DNA of 64,000 bases from contig NZ_FOQY01000020.1 of NCBI RefSeq assembly GCF_900113865.1, positions 1-64,000 on the forward strand. Reading direction: 5' to 3'. This document shows positions 43,553 to 51,373 of this stretch, one piece after another; the stretch's first letter is position 1; every line of letters starts with the position of its first letter. Source of the DNA: Streptosporangium canum (GTDB lineage Bacteria; Actinomycetota; Actinomycetes; Streptosporangiales; Streptosporangiaceae). The notes under the pieces were generated by a model. It was given only the letters and a program-made list of their open reading frames with translations, did no database searches and was not told where the DNA came from. The translations under genes and the position numbers were made by a program.

Positions 43553-43861
43553 TCATGTGCGCCCGGCCATCTCCCGGCGCGCGGCGTTCGCCTGGGCTTC
43601 GGTCACCAGCGGAGGAGTGCGGCGCAACTCCTCCGCGATCGCGTCGACCACGCGCTGCGCGAGCCGCCCCAGCCGCTGGTGCCGGTCTTCCAGCTCGGTG
43701 GTCCATTTGTCTGCCGTCGGCCCCGTCCAGACCCTGCCCGACCGCATCGCCGAGGAGGCGCGCTGGTAGGCCTGCCGTACCTCGTGAGCCCTGTCCTCGG
43801 CCTCCGCCAGGAGGCGCTGCAGCTCCGCGTGCCGGGGATTGGGCACCATCGGCTCGGCCAC
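43553..43861 (-). CDS. WXG100-like small protein (putative type VII partner)
   Basis: A 102-residue helical-hairpin protein with the WXG-type turn: SGRVWTGPTADKWTTELEDRH (W-T-G at ~45-47). It starts at GTG 43861 and is followed 28 nt later by the large WXG100-like gene. Small proteins of this kind usually form a heterodimer with the N-terminal hairpin of the large one for ESX export or immunity. No ESX secretion apparatus gene is in the window. Confidence 0.7.
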   Translation of the reverse strand: MAEPMVPNPRHAELQRLLAEAEDRAHEVRQAYQRASSAMRSGRVWTGPTADKWTTELEDRHQRLGRLAQRVVDAIAEELRRTPPLVTEAQANAARREMAGRT

Positions 43862-44070
43862 GCCGCCCCCGTCCTCTCCAGGACCCCGTGATGAAAGAAA
43901 AAATTAATACCACAGTAGGTATAGATCGTCTATGTCGACAAGGCCAGGACGCCGCCGGCGTAGCGCTTCTGTCGTTGAAGCCATAACCACGAGAGCGAAC
44001 TGGTCTGATATTTCGGTCATTTCATCCCACGCCGAAACGACTGCTCCACCCAACAGCATCGGAGTAACGG

Positions 44071-44367
44071 ATGTCGCTGTTCGAAGAGCACATCGACGCG
44101 ATAGAAATCGCTGCGAAAACCGCGTCATGGGTGTGTTTCATCGCCATTTTCGCGCTGGTCTTCACCGGCCATGTGAGCACGCCCCTGGCCGTCGCGGTCG
44201 TCATCATCTGGGTGTCCCGCATCACCCAGTACCAGATCAAGGAGACCCGGGCGCGCTGGGACGCGGAGGCCGCCGAAGAAGGGGAGCTCCGCCGCGAGCA
44301 GCAGCGCGCGAACCGTGAACGGGAGCTACGCCTCCAGATCCAGCGGCTACAGCGGCCGGACCGTTAG
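44071..44367 (+). CDS. Small two-helix membrane protein
   Basis: A 98-residue protein. Two hydrophobic segments (~20-34 and ~37-50) are followed by a long charged helix rich in Arg and Glu (RREQQRANRERELRLQIQRLQ, in part), likely a coiled coil. ATG follows GGAGTAACGG. It diverges from the WXG100-like pair across ~200 bp of AT-richer DNA. Function unknown. Confidence 0.65.
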   Translation: MSLFEEHIDAIEIAAKTASWVCFIAIFALVFTGHVSTPLAVAVVIIWVSRITQYQIKETRARWDAEAAEEGELRREQQRANRERELRLQIQRLQRPDR

Positions 44368-44578
44368 CCATCCGCCGCTGCCCCGATCATCCATGTCGAC
44401 ACCTGCGACACCGCCGGTACCGCGTTCCCATCGCCGCAGCAGTGAGAGCGGACGGGCCGGGTGGAAGCCGAACGGGGTGAGTTCTGCGGCAAGATCGTAC
44501 AGCGCCCCGACCACATCTGTTGCGTTTATTTCGTTTGCTTCACATAATGCGATGAGGAGTGACGAGAGGGAGGCAGAC

Positions 44579-45037
44579 ATGACCGGCATCCAAGTCAAGC
44601 GCTCGATCGAGCCAGGAGCAATAGACGCCCAGGTCGCGGCACGTGCCGTCAGGCGGATCAAGGACTACCTCATGCGGTGCCCCGGCAAGGAGGCCATCCC
44701 GGTCGCCGGGGAACTCGGCGACGAAGATGCTCTGATTCTCCCGCGCGAGGCTGTGAGCCTGCTCGCCTACATCCTGACCCAGGCTGCGGAAGGGCGCGGC
44801 GTCTCGGTCATTCCTTCCCACGCCGAACTGACCACCCAGCAGGCGGCGGACATGCTGAACGTATCCCGCCCCTACCTGATCGGATTGCTGGAGTCGGGAA
44901 CGATCCCCTACCGGATGGTGGGAAAGCACCGTCGCGTCACTGCTGAAGATCTCATGGAGTACAAGCGGCGCGATGATCTGAAGCGGCGGACCACCGCTGA
45001 CGATCTCGCCGCGCTCGGCCAAGAGCTGGGGCTTTGA
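44579..45037 (+). CDS. Excisionase-type HTH antitoxin
   Basis: A 152-residue protein whose second half is an MerR/excisionase-like HTH_17 (LTTQQAADMLNVSRPYLIGLL, in part, then PYRMVGKHRRV). The N-terminal ~75 residues are a separate helical segment. ATG 44579 follows GAGGGAGG. The stop overlaps the neighbourhood of the PIN-domain gene start, giving an antitoxin-first TA operon. The HTH probably autoregulates the operon. This HTH + PIN pairing is a known actinobacterial TA type. Confidence 0.85.
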   Translation: MTGIQVKRSIEPGAIDAQVAARAVRRIKDYLMRCPGKEAIPVAGELGDEDALILPREAVSLLAYILTQAAEGRGVSVIPSHAELTTQQAADMLNVSRPYLIGLLESGTIPYRMVGKHRRVTAEDLMEYKRRDDLKRRTTADDLAALGQELGL

Positions 45038-45039
45038 CC

Positions 45040-45606
45040 GTGGCCTTCGTTGTGGTCTACGACGCTAACGCCCTCTACGGCAACACGCTCCGAGACCTGC
45101 TCATCCGCATCGCCCAGGCAGGCCTGGTGCAGGCCAGATGGACGAACAAAATCCTGGACGAGGCGATCAAAAACCTCGCGTCCAACCGTCCCGATATCCC
45201 GGCGGACAAGCTGTCACGATTGCGCGATCTCATGAACGCCGCTGTGCGAGATTGTCTGGTCGAGGGATACGAGCCGCTGATGGAAGGGCTGAAGCTTCCC
45301 GATCCAGATGACCGGCATGTGCTTGCAGCCGCGATCAAGGCAGGTGCGCAGGTCATCGTCACATCCAACCTCAAGGATTTCCCGGCGGAGGAGCTGACCG
45401 TCTGGAACCTGGAGGCCAGGTCACCGGACGACTTCGTACTCGGCCAGATCGACATGGATGATCGGATCGTGTGGGCCTGCGTCCAGCAGATCGTGGACTC
45501 CCGAGTGAATCCACCGGAGACGATCGAGGACGTGCTCCACGCTTTGGAGAACGCCGGACTCGTGGAATCGGTCGCCGCGCTGAGGAACGGCCGGTACAAC
45601 ATGTGA
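45040..45606 (+). CDS. PIN domain ribonuclease toxin
   Basis: A 188-residue PIN-domain protein. The acidic residues of the fold are visible: YDANALYG (first Asp), ILDEAIKNL (Glu), LPDPDDRHVLAAAIKAGA (two Asp) and TSNLKDFP. GTG 45040 gives the family-typical start AFVVVYDAN; a TTG at 45034 overlaps the antitoxin stop and is possible. It should be an RNase held in check by the preceding antitoxin. Confidence 0.86.
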   Translation: MAFVVVYDANALYGNTLRDLLIRIAQAGLVQARWTNKILDEAIKNLASNRPDIPADKLSRLRDLMNAAVRDCLVEGYEPLMEGLKLPDPDDRHVLAAAIKAGAQVIVTSNLKDFPAEELTVWNLEARSPDDFVLGQIDMDDRIVWACVQQIVDSRVNPPETIEDVLHALENAGLVESVAALRNGRYNM

Positions 45607-45709
45607 TGTCCTCTCCGACGTGAACCCCCGCCGACGGTGGCGGGGCCGTGCCGTGCCGCCCGGTGAGATTCCTTGATCTCCACGGCCCCTTCGGGGGCGA
45701 GGAAGAGAG

Positions 45710-46047
45710 GTCGATCTGGCCCTGGAGGGCACCGCCGAGGACGGCGGCGCGCTGCGCGGTGGGTCCACCGCGATCGCGCCGTTCGAAGCGCTCCGCCCGC
45801 TGGCCACGTTCTGGGCCTGGACGGACAGGCCAGGGCCGGCGGCTCGGTTTCCGCGCTGCACGCGAAGCTTGTCGCCGCAGGCGAGGATGTCGCACTGCTC
45901 GGCAGCGCGAACCTCACCGATCGGGCGCTCGCCAACAACCTCGAAGTCGGCGTGGTTCTCCGTGATCCCGACGTGGTGCGCAGGCTCGTCAGGCATTTCC
46001 GCGCGCTCATGCGACCCCAGGACGGTCCGCTGCGTCCCACCGGGTGA
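45710..46047 (+). pseudogene. Phospholipase-D-like protein remnant (DrmC-like)
   Basis: Two frames together give the C-terminal half of a PLD-superfamily protein. Frame one from 45710 reads VDLALEGTAEDGGALRGG. After a shift near 45840-45860, frame two reads SALHAKLVAAGEDVALLGSA then NLTDRALANNLEVGVVLRD. The HxK and the GSANLT..N of the second HKD motif are intact, and the ending LVRHFRALM fits. The N-terminal half is missing. The pattern resembles DrmC of DISARM loci; no other DISARM gene is present, so it is a relic. Confidence 0.7.
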
Positions 46048-46050
46048 GGC

Positions 46051-47055
46051 TCAGGTGGCGTAGGACTCCTTGGCGAGCCGGCGGACGCGGTCCACGTCGA
46101 CGGTGTGCCCCAGGCCCGGCTGGGTGAGCGGGACGGCCACGACGCCGCCGGTGGCGCCGACCGGCGGGGTGACGATCTGCGCGCTGCGCGGGGGCTCGGC
46201 CACGTCACAGGGCAGGTCGCAGCCGGGCAGGCTGGCCGCGGCGACCGTGGCCGCCCGGGCCAGGCCGGTGCCCTGGCCTCCGGCGCAGGCGATCTCCCAG
46301 CCCGCCGCCACGGCGTGGTCGTGTGCCCGCCGTACCTCGCGCAGGGAGCCCAGGGCGGCGGGGCGCAGCAGCAGCGCCCGGCCCGCGTTGACGAGGATCG
46401 CCTCGTCGAGCTCGGCCAGCGAGGAGACCTCCAGCAGGACCGGGGCGGCGACGCGTTCCTGCAGCTCGGCATGGTCGGTGAGGTTGGCGAACGGGCGCTC
46501 GATGGACGAGAGCGTGTAGGCGTCCAGCGCCTCGAGGGCGCCGATGTCGGTGTAGGCGCCGCGGGCGTCCACGCCGATGCCCAGCGCCGGGTAGGCCTGG
46601 CGGACGGCGCGCAGCGGCTCGATGTCCCAGCCGGGGTGGACGTCCAGGGTGATGTGGGCGTATCCGCCGCAGACGTGGCGGTTCACCCGCGCGACCAGGC
46701 TCTCCAGGTTGCGCTCGGCGCCGATCCTGACGGTGGCCATCAGCGAGGTACGGCTGCCGCCCAGCGCGTGGGAGAGCGGCACGCCGCGCATCCTGGCCCA
46801 CAGATCCCAGCAGGCCATGTCGGCGGCGGGGCCGCCGGGGACGGCTCCCAGCTCGTCGGGGTGCTCCCAGTCGACGCCGATCAGCGCCCGGCCAAGCCCC
46901 TCCTCCAGGAACGCCCAGGTCTTCGGGTCGGGGTCGACGACCTCTCCCCACCCGGCCATGCCCCCGTAGTCGGTGAGCCGGACGAGGATGCTCTCCGGCC
47001 GCCTGCCGTACGGCAGGACCAGGCGGAACACCTCAAGCTCACGCACGCGTGGCAT
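46051..47055 (-). CDS. Enolase-superfamily protein (MenC/NSAR-like) lacking catalytic lysines
   Basis: A 334-residue protein with the capping domain and TIM barrel of o-succinylbenzoate synthase/N-succinylamino acid racemase. Where the family has K-x-K on the second strand, this protein has HITLDVHPG, and the later KPG lysine is R (LLLRPAALG). Metal-ligand positions are partly kept: D in GVDARGAY, E in SIERPF, but LEVS replaces LDES. The GG-ETG loop reads GGQGTG. It is therefore likely a non-catalytic or altered paralogue. The start at 47055 is ATG (MPRVRELEVF). Confidence 0.75.
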   Translation of the reverse strand: MPRVRELEVFRLVLPYGRRPESILVRLTDYGGMAGWGEVVDPDPKTWAFLEEGLGRALIGVDWEHPDELGAVPGGPAADMACWDLWARMRGVPLSHALGGSRTSLMATVRIGAERNLESLVARVNRHVCGGYAHITLDVHPGWDIEPLRAVRQAYPALGIGVDARGAYTDIGALEALDAYTLSSIERPFANLTDHAELQERVAAPVLLEVSSLAELDEAILVNAGRALLLRPAALGSLREVRRAHDHAVAAGWEIACAGGQGTGLARAATVAAASLPGCDLPCDVAEPPRSAQIVTPPVGATGGVVAVPLTQPGLGHTVDVDRVRRLAKESYAT

Positions 47056-47150
47056 GGACCCCCCTCGATCTCTGCTCGGGAAAACGCGAATCCCGCCCGA
47101 GGGCGGGACTCACCCCTCAACACGGAGAGGGGCGGCGTTCTTCCCATAGT

Positions 47151-47306
47151 GTCACGGGAGTCAGGTCCCGAACGGCCCCAGCCTCACGAGGGCCAGGCCC
47201 CGAACCGGCCCAGCGCCACGGTAGTCAGGTCCCGAACCGGTCCAGCGTCACGGGAGTCAGGTCCCGAACGGCCCCACTGTCACGGGGTCAGGTCCTGAAC
47301 CGGCCC
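47151..47306. repeat. Five tandem 32-bp hairpin repeats at the MFS gene 3' end
   Basis: Units begin at 47151, 47183, 47215, 47247 and 47279 (the last is shorter). Each has the form GTCACGGGAG-TCAGGTCCCG plus a CGGCC-type tail, and within most units CGGGA and TCCCG form a small hairpin. The last unit overlaps the final codons and stop (47288) of the MFS gene. The array therefore seems to have grown by duplication of that gene's end. It could act as a multi-stem terminator on either strand. Confidence 0.85.
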
Positions 47307-48640
47307 GCGACCAGCACACCCATGCTCGCCAGCAGCGCGGTCAGCGCGAAGCACACCAGGTAGACGAGGGCGGCGGCGCCGAAGGCGGCGACGATCGCGC
47401 CGACGACGGCGACCGTGACCACGGTGAAGACCGACTCCCCGATCCCCATCGAGGCGCTGTTCTCGCCCTCCTCGCCGGGGCGCGACAGCTCCAGGACGAG
47501 CACCGACAGCGTCGGGTAGACGATCCCGATGCCGAATCCGAGCACGGCCTCGCCGATGAAGGCCAGTGCCACGGGGACGGCGGCGAAGACGGTCAGGGCC
47601 ATCAGCACGAGACCCGCGGCGATCAGGGCGGAGCCGATCCGCAGGACCACGACCCGGTCGTAGCGCCTGCGCCCGACGACCCACGAGCCGAGCGACCAAG
47701 CGAGCGCGCCGCCGGTGAGCACCATTCCGGCCTGGGTGAGCGACAGGCCGCGCTCCTCGGTGAGGATGCGCGGCAGGAAGACCTCGCCGCCGAAGACGGT
47801 GCCGGCGGCGATCCCGCGCAGGGTGATCACCGAGGGCAGGCCGCGTGCGGCGCGCAGCGTGCCGGGCGGCAGCAGCCGGGGCAGCGTGAGAACGAGAAGG
47901 AGCAGGCCGACGACCAGCAGGACCAGTCCGGCGCCACGTGCCGCCCCGCCGTACTGCATGAGCGCGGCGCCCACGGCCGCCAGCACCGCCCAGCCCAGCC
48001 GCCGCAGGATGGGGCTGCGCTCGCTCACCTCGGAGTGGTCGTCCATCGGCGCGGAGGACAGGCCGCGCCACAGCAGCAGTGCCGCGGGGGCGACGAGCAG
48101 CGGCACGCCCAGGAAGACCCAGCGCCAGCCGAGCTGCTCCGTCACGACACCGGTGATCGCCGGTCCGACCATGGACGGCACCACCCAGGCTCCGGCGAAG
48201 ACGGAGAAGACCTTGGGGTGCATGGCCGGCGGGTAGACCCGTGAGACCAGCACGTACATCGAGACCTGGAAGATCCCGCCGCCGAAGCCCTGCACGAACC
48301 GGCCCATGATGAACACGTCCATGGTGGGCGCCAGGCCCGCGATCAGCAGTCCCGCGACAAAGGCGCCGACACCCGTCCAGAGCGGGCCGACCGGCCCCCG
48401 GATGTCGGCCCAGCGCCCGCCCAGCACGGTGGCGATCATTCCGGCGGCCAGCGCACCGCTGAAGGCCAGGGCGTACAGCGCGAGCCCGTCGAGCTCGCGC
48501 CCCACGACCGGCATGGCGGTCGCCACCGCGAGCGCCTCGAAGGCCACCAGGACGATCAACGCGACCATGCCCACCGTCAGCGCGCGGTAACGCTGGGCAA
48601 ATATCCCCTCAACCGGGGTTGAAATCGTCGTAGCAGTCAT
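47288..48640 (-). CDS. MFS transporter
   Basis: A 450-residue protein with 14 or so hydrophobic segments and the MFS loop motif LGGRWADIRGPVGP between helices 2 and 3. LGWRWVFLGVPLLV is the motif following helix 6, as in drug exporters. It starts 48 nt after the TetR-family stop on the same strand, so regulator and pump can be one operon. Its stop codon lies in the 32-bp repeat array. Substrate unknown; drug/proton antiport is the likely mode. Confidence 0.86.
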   Translation of the reverse strand: MTATTISTPVEGIFAQRYRALTVGMVALIVLVAFEALAVATAMPVVGRELDGLALYALAFSGALAAGMIATVLGGRWADIRGPVGPLWTGVGAFVAGLLIAGLAPTMDVFIMGRFVQGFGGGIFQVSMYVLVSRVYPPAMHPKVFSVFAGAWVVPSMVGPAITGVVTEQLGWRWVFLGVPLLVAPAALLLWRGLSSAPMDDHSEVSERSPILRRLGWAVLAAVGAALMQYGGAARGAGLVLLVVGLLLLVLTLPRLLPPGTLRAARGLPSVITLRGIAAGTVFGGEVFLPRILTEERGLSLTQAGMVLTGGALAWSLGSWVVGRRRYDRVVVLRIGSALIAAGLVLMALTVFAAVPVALAFIGEAVLGFGIGIVYPTLSVLVLELSRPGEEGENSASMGIGESVFTVVTVAVVGAIVAAFGAAALVYLVCFALTALLASMGVLVAGRFRT

Positions 48641-48688
48641 GATCGGACACTACGGCCGCCGCCCCGTGCCGGGCATCGGCCCGGGAGG

Positions 48689-49426
48689 TCAGCCCTTGGT
48701 CGTAGGACCCGCCGCCTCGACATGGGAGGCCAGGCCGCGCAGGAGCAGGTCCAGGCCGAACTCGAACCGCTCGGCGCCGCCGGCCTCCATCAGGTTGTCG
48801 ATCTGGGCGACGAGGTGGGGGAAGCGGTCGGCGGGCAGGCTGCGGTAGAACTCCTCGATCTGCCCGAAGAACTCCCCCAGGAAGCTCTCCAGGTCGCTGC
48901 CGCCGGCGCGCTGCCTGTTGAGGTAGAGGGAGCCCTCGTAGGCGTCGGAGCAGACGTAGAGGCCGAGGCGGTCGATCATCAGGGCCGCGACCTTGGGCGG
49001 CACCCCGCCGGCGAGCATGACGGCCAGCTGGGCGTCGGCTATCCGCAGCGCGTTGGGCCCGGTCGGGATGGTGGCCAGCCCGACCTTGGCGATGTCGGCA
49101 TGGGCCCGGAACACCCGCGACGCCTCCATGATCATCTCCCTGAGCTGCTCCAGCCAGCGCTCCGGCTCGGGCTCGGGCACCTGGATCTCACCCATGACCT
49201 CGTCGTAGATCAGGTCGAGCAGCTCCTCCTTGTTCTCCACGTGGGCGTAGAGGGAGGCGGGGCCGGTGCCGAGCTCCTGGGCGACCCGGCGCATGCTCAC
49301 CGCGTCAAGCCCTTCGGCGTCGAGGATCCGCAGGCCGGCGGCGACGATGAGATCCCTGCTCAGGACGGCTCGGGGAGCGCTCGCCCTGCGGGTCTTGCGC
49401 CACGGCGGAGCCGGGATGTCGGTCAT
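48689..49426 (-). CDS. TetR family regulator (TetR_C tetracycline-type)
   Basis: A 245-residue TetR. The HTH is LDAVSMRRVAQELGTGPASL plus YAHVENKEELL. The C-terminal domain follows the tetracycline-repressor pattern (DLIYDEVMGEI..W..LR..A.....). It lies between two MFS pumps, one downstream on the same strand and one divergent. The intergenic DNA has several palindromes of the type expected for TetR binding, so it probably represses one or both pumps. Confidence 0.88.
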   Translation of the reverse strand: MTDIPAPPWRKTRRASAPRAVLSRDLIVAAGLRILDAEGLDAVSMRRVAQELGTGPASLYAHVENKEELLDLIYDEVMGEIQVPEPEPERWLEQLREMIMEASRVFRAHADIAKVGLATIPTGPNALRIADAQLAVMLAGGVPPKVAALMIDRLGLYVCSDAYEGSLYLNRQRAGGSDLESFLGEFFGQIEEFYRSLPADRFPHLVAQIDNLMEAGGAERFEFGLDLLLRGLASHVEAAGPTTKG

Positions 49427-49459
49427 CGGCCGATCCTATACCGCCCCGGACCTCTTTCA

Positions 49460-49552
49460 CGAACACCGTACTAGCTTCGAACGGTGTACTTGACGCGAAC
49501 AGTGTTCGCCATTAAAACGATGTTCGTAGATAACGAACGGCGTTCGCCGAAC
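49460..49552. promoter_or_regulatory. Nested GTTCG/CGAAC palindromes, probable TetR operators
   Basis: Perfect palindromes: GCGAACA-g-TGTTCGC (49495-49509), CGAACG-g-CGTTCG (49534-49546) and GTTCG-c-CGAAC (49542-49552). A looser ACACCGT/ACGGTGT pair lies at 49463-49486. They fill the gap between the TetR gene and the divergent MFS gene and would control both. The second and third overlap, so they cannot be occupied together. Confidence 0.75.
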
Positions 49553-49581
49553 GTCTCCCCTCCCTTGGATCGGAGCCCCCG

Positions 49582-51036
49582 ATGACCCATGCGATCGACA
49601 CCGGACCACCCGCCACCGCCGGGCCGTACCGGTGGCGATGGATCGCCCTGTGCGTGATCCTCGCCGCCGAGGCGATGGACCTGCTCGACGCGATGATCAC
49701 CACCATCGCGGCGCCGTCCATCCAGGCCGACCTGGGCGGCCCGTCGAGCATGATCCAATGGCTCAGCGCCGGATACACCCTGGCGATGGCCGTCGGCCTC
49801 GTCACCGGCGGCCGCCTCGGCGACCTCTACGGCCGCAGGCGCATGTTCGCCGTCGGCGCGCTCGGGTTCACTCTGTGCTCGCTGCTGTGCGGGCTGGCCG
49901 CCTCCCCCGAGACGCTGATCGGCTCGCGGGTGCTGCAGGGCCTGTTCGGCGCGGTGATGGTGCCGCAGGGGCTCGGCATGATCAAGGAGATGTTCCCGCC
50001 CGGGGAGCTGGCCGCCGCGTTCGGCGCGTTCGGCCCGATCATGGCCCTGTCCACGGTGGCCGGACCGGTCCTCGCGGGCTGGCTGATCGACGCCGACCTC
50101 TTCGGCGCCGGCTGGCGCATGATCTTCCTGATCAACCTGCCGATCGGCCTGATCGCCCTCCTCGGCGCGATCCGCTACCTGCCGGAGTCGAAACCCCCGC
50201 ACGCCGCACGGCTGGACCTGACCGGGGTGGGACTGGTCTCGGCCGCCTCGTTCCTGCTGATCTTCCCGCTGGTCCAGGGCCGCGACCTCGGCTGGCCCGC
50301 CTGGACCTTCGCCTCGATGGCCGCCTCGATCGTGATCTTCATCTTCTTCGGCCGCCACCAGTCCCGCAAGGAGCACGCGGGCGGCGCCCCGCTGGTCGTG
50401 ATGAGCCTGTTCCGCAAGCGCGCCTTCAGCGGGGGCCTGGTCACCGGCCTCGCCTTCTTCTCCGGGATGATCGGCTTCTCGCTGGTGTTCGGCCTCTACA
50501 CCCAGATCGCCCTGGGTTACGACCCGCTGAAGGCGGGTCTCGCCGGTCTGCCGAACGCCGTCGGCGCCCTGGCCGGGTTCATCGTCGTCAACGCCTCGGG
50601 ACTGGCCCGGAAGGTGGGCCGCAAGCTGATCCACCTGGGCACGGTCGTCATGGCGGCGGGCGTCGCCGGGGTCGGCGTCACCCTCGGCCTCGCCGGCATG
50701 GGCGTCACCCCGTGGCAGCTCGCCCCCGCCCTGGCCGTCACCGGCGTCGGGATGAGCATGGTCATGGCCCCCTTCTTCGACATCGTGCTGGCCGGGGTGG
50801 AGCCCCACGAGTCCGGCTCGGCCTCCGGCACCCTGACCGCCGTCCAGCAGCTCGGCGGCGCGCTGGGGGTGGCCGCCGTCGGCACGGTCTTCTTCGGCCT
50901 GCTCAAGCAGGGCTGGAGCTTCGAGGACACGATGCGGCTGACCATCTGGATCGAGGTCGGCCTGCTCGCCGTCACCTTCCTGACCGCCTTCCTGCTCCCG
51001 CTCCGCGCCCGGCCCGAGGAGGAGGCCGCCCACTGA
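49582..51036 (+). CDS. MFS drug exporter, DHA2 (EmrB/QacA) type
   Basis: A 484-residue protein with about 14 membrane segments. Helix 1 has the DHA2-type LLDAMITTIAAPSIQADL, and loop 2-3 has GGRLGDLYGRRRMF. Motif C is VAGPVLAGWLI and the post-helix-6 loop is GWRMIFLINLPIG. It is divergent from the TetR gene, across the palindromes. Likely a regulated multidrug or self-resistance exporter. Confidence 0.9.
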   Translation: MTHAIDTGPPATAGPYRWRWIALCVILAAEAMDLLDAMITTIAAPSIQADLGGPSSMIQWLSAGYTLAMAVGLVTGGRLGDLYGRRRMFAVGALGFTLCSLLCGLAASPETLIGSRVLQGLFGAVMVPQGLGMIKEMFPPGELAAAFGAFGPIMALSTVAGPVLAGWLIDADLFGAGWRMIFLINLPIGLIALLGAIRYLPESKPPHAARLDLTGVGLVSAASFLLIFPLVQGRDLGWPAWTFASMAASIVIFIFFGRHQSRKEHAGGAPLVVMSLFRKRAFSGGLVTGLAFFSGMIGFSLVFGLYTQIALGYDPLKAGLAGLPNAVGALAGFIVVNASGLARKVGRKLIHLGTVVMAAGVAGVGVTLGLAGMGVTPWQLAPALAVTGVGMSMVMAPFFDIVLAGVEPHESGSASGTLTAVQQLGGALGVAAVGTVFFGLLKQGWSFEDTMRLTIWIEVGLLAVTFLTAFLLPLRARPEEEAAH

Positions 51037-51373
51037 ACGCAATCCCGTCGGCGACCGTCTCCACTTCTCCTCCGAGCGCGGCACCTCCGGTTCCTCCTCC
51101 GGCGGGATCACCTACTGCGTGACCGGCCCGTTCCGCACCTGACGAACCGCCCGTCAGCACGGGTTCACCGGCCCGTACGGCATGGAGGAAAGGGCCGGCC
51201 GCCGGTCGCGTACACCGGCCGGTCGTGTGCGTGGGGATGACGGGCGTGAGGGCACAGTCCCGTCCGGTGTGCCAGCGGGGCCGGGCGCGCCGACGCGCGA
51301 CCCGGCGGGGATGGCCTGCGGCCATGGCGCTCTGACAAGGACGGGCCTCCGTGCCATCCTCGTCAGAGCGGGA
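51037..51373. other. Intergenic region with a convergent hairpin
   Basis: About 340 bases between the convergent MFS and VWA genes. No convincing ORF. A stem of TCTGAC-a-AGGA (51331-51341) with TCCT-c-GTCAGA (51357-51367), 10 pairs with one mismatch, lies just beyond the VWA stop and probably terminates that operon. Confidence 0.55.

Noticed and set aside
43904-44128. Minus-strand 74-codon frame upstream of the small membrane protein
   Set aside because: It overlaps the promoter zone and start of a better-supported gene and has no motif.
47151-47306. Tandem 32-bp repeats as a CRISPR array
   Set aside because: Units abut without spacers and no cas gene is present.
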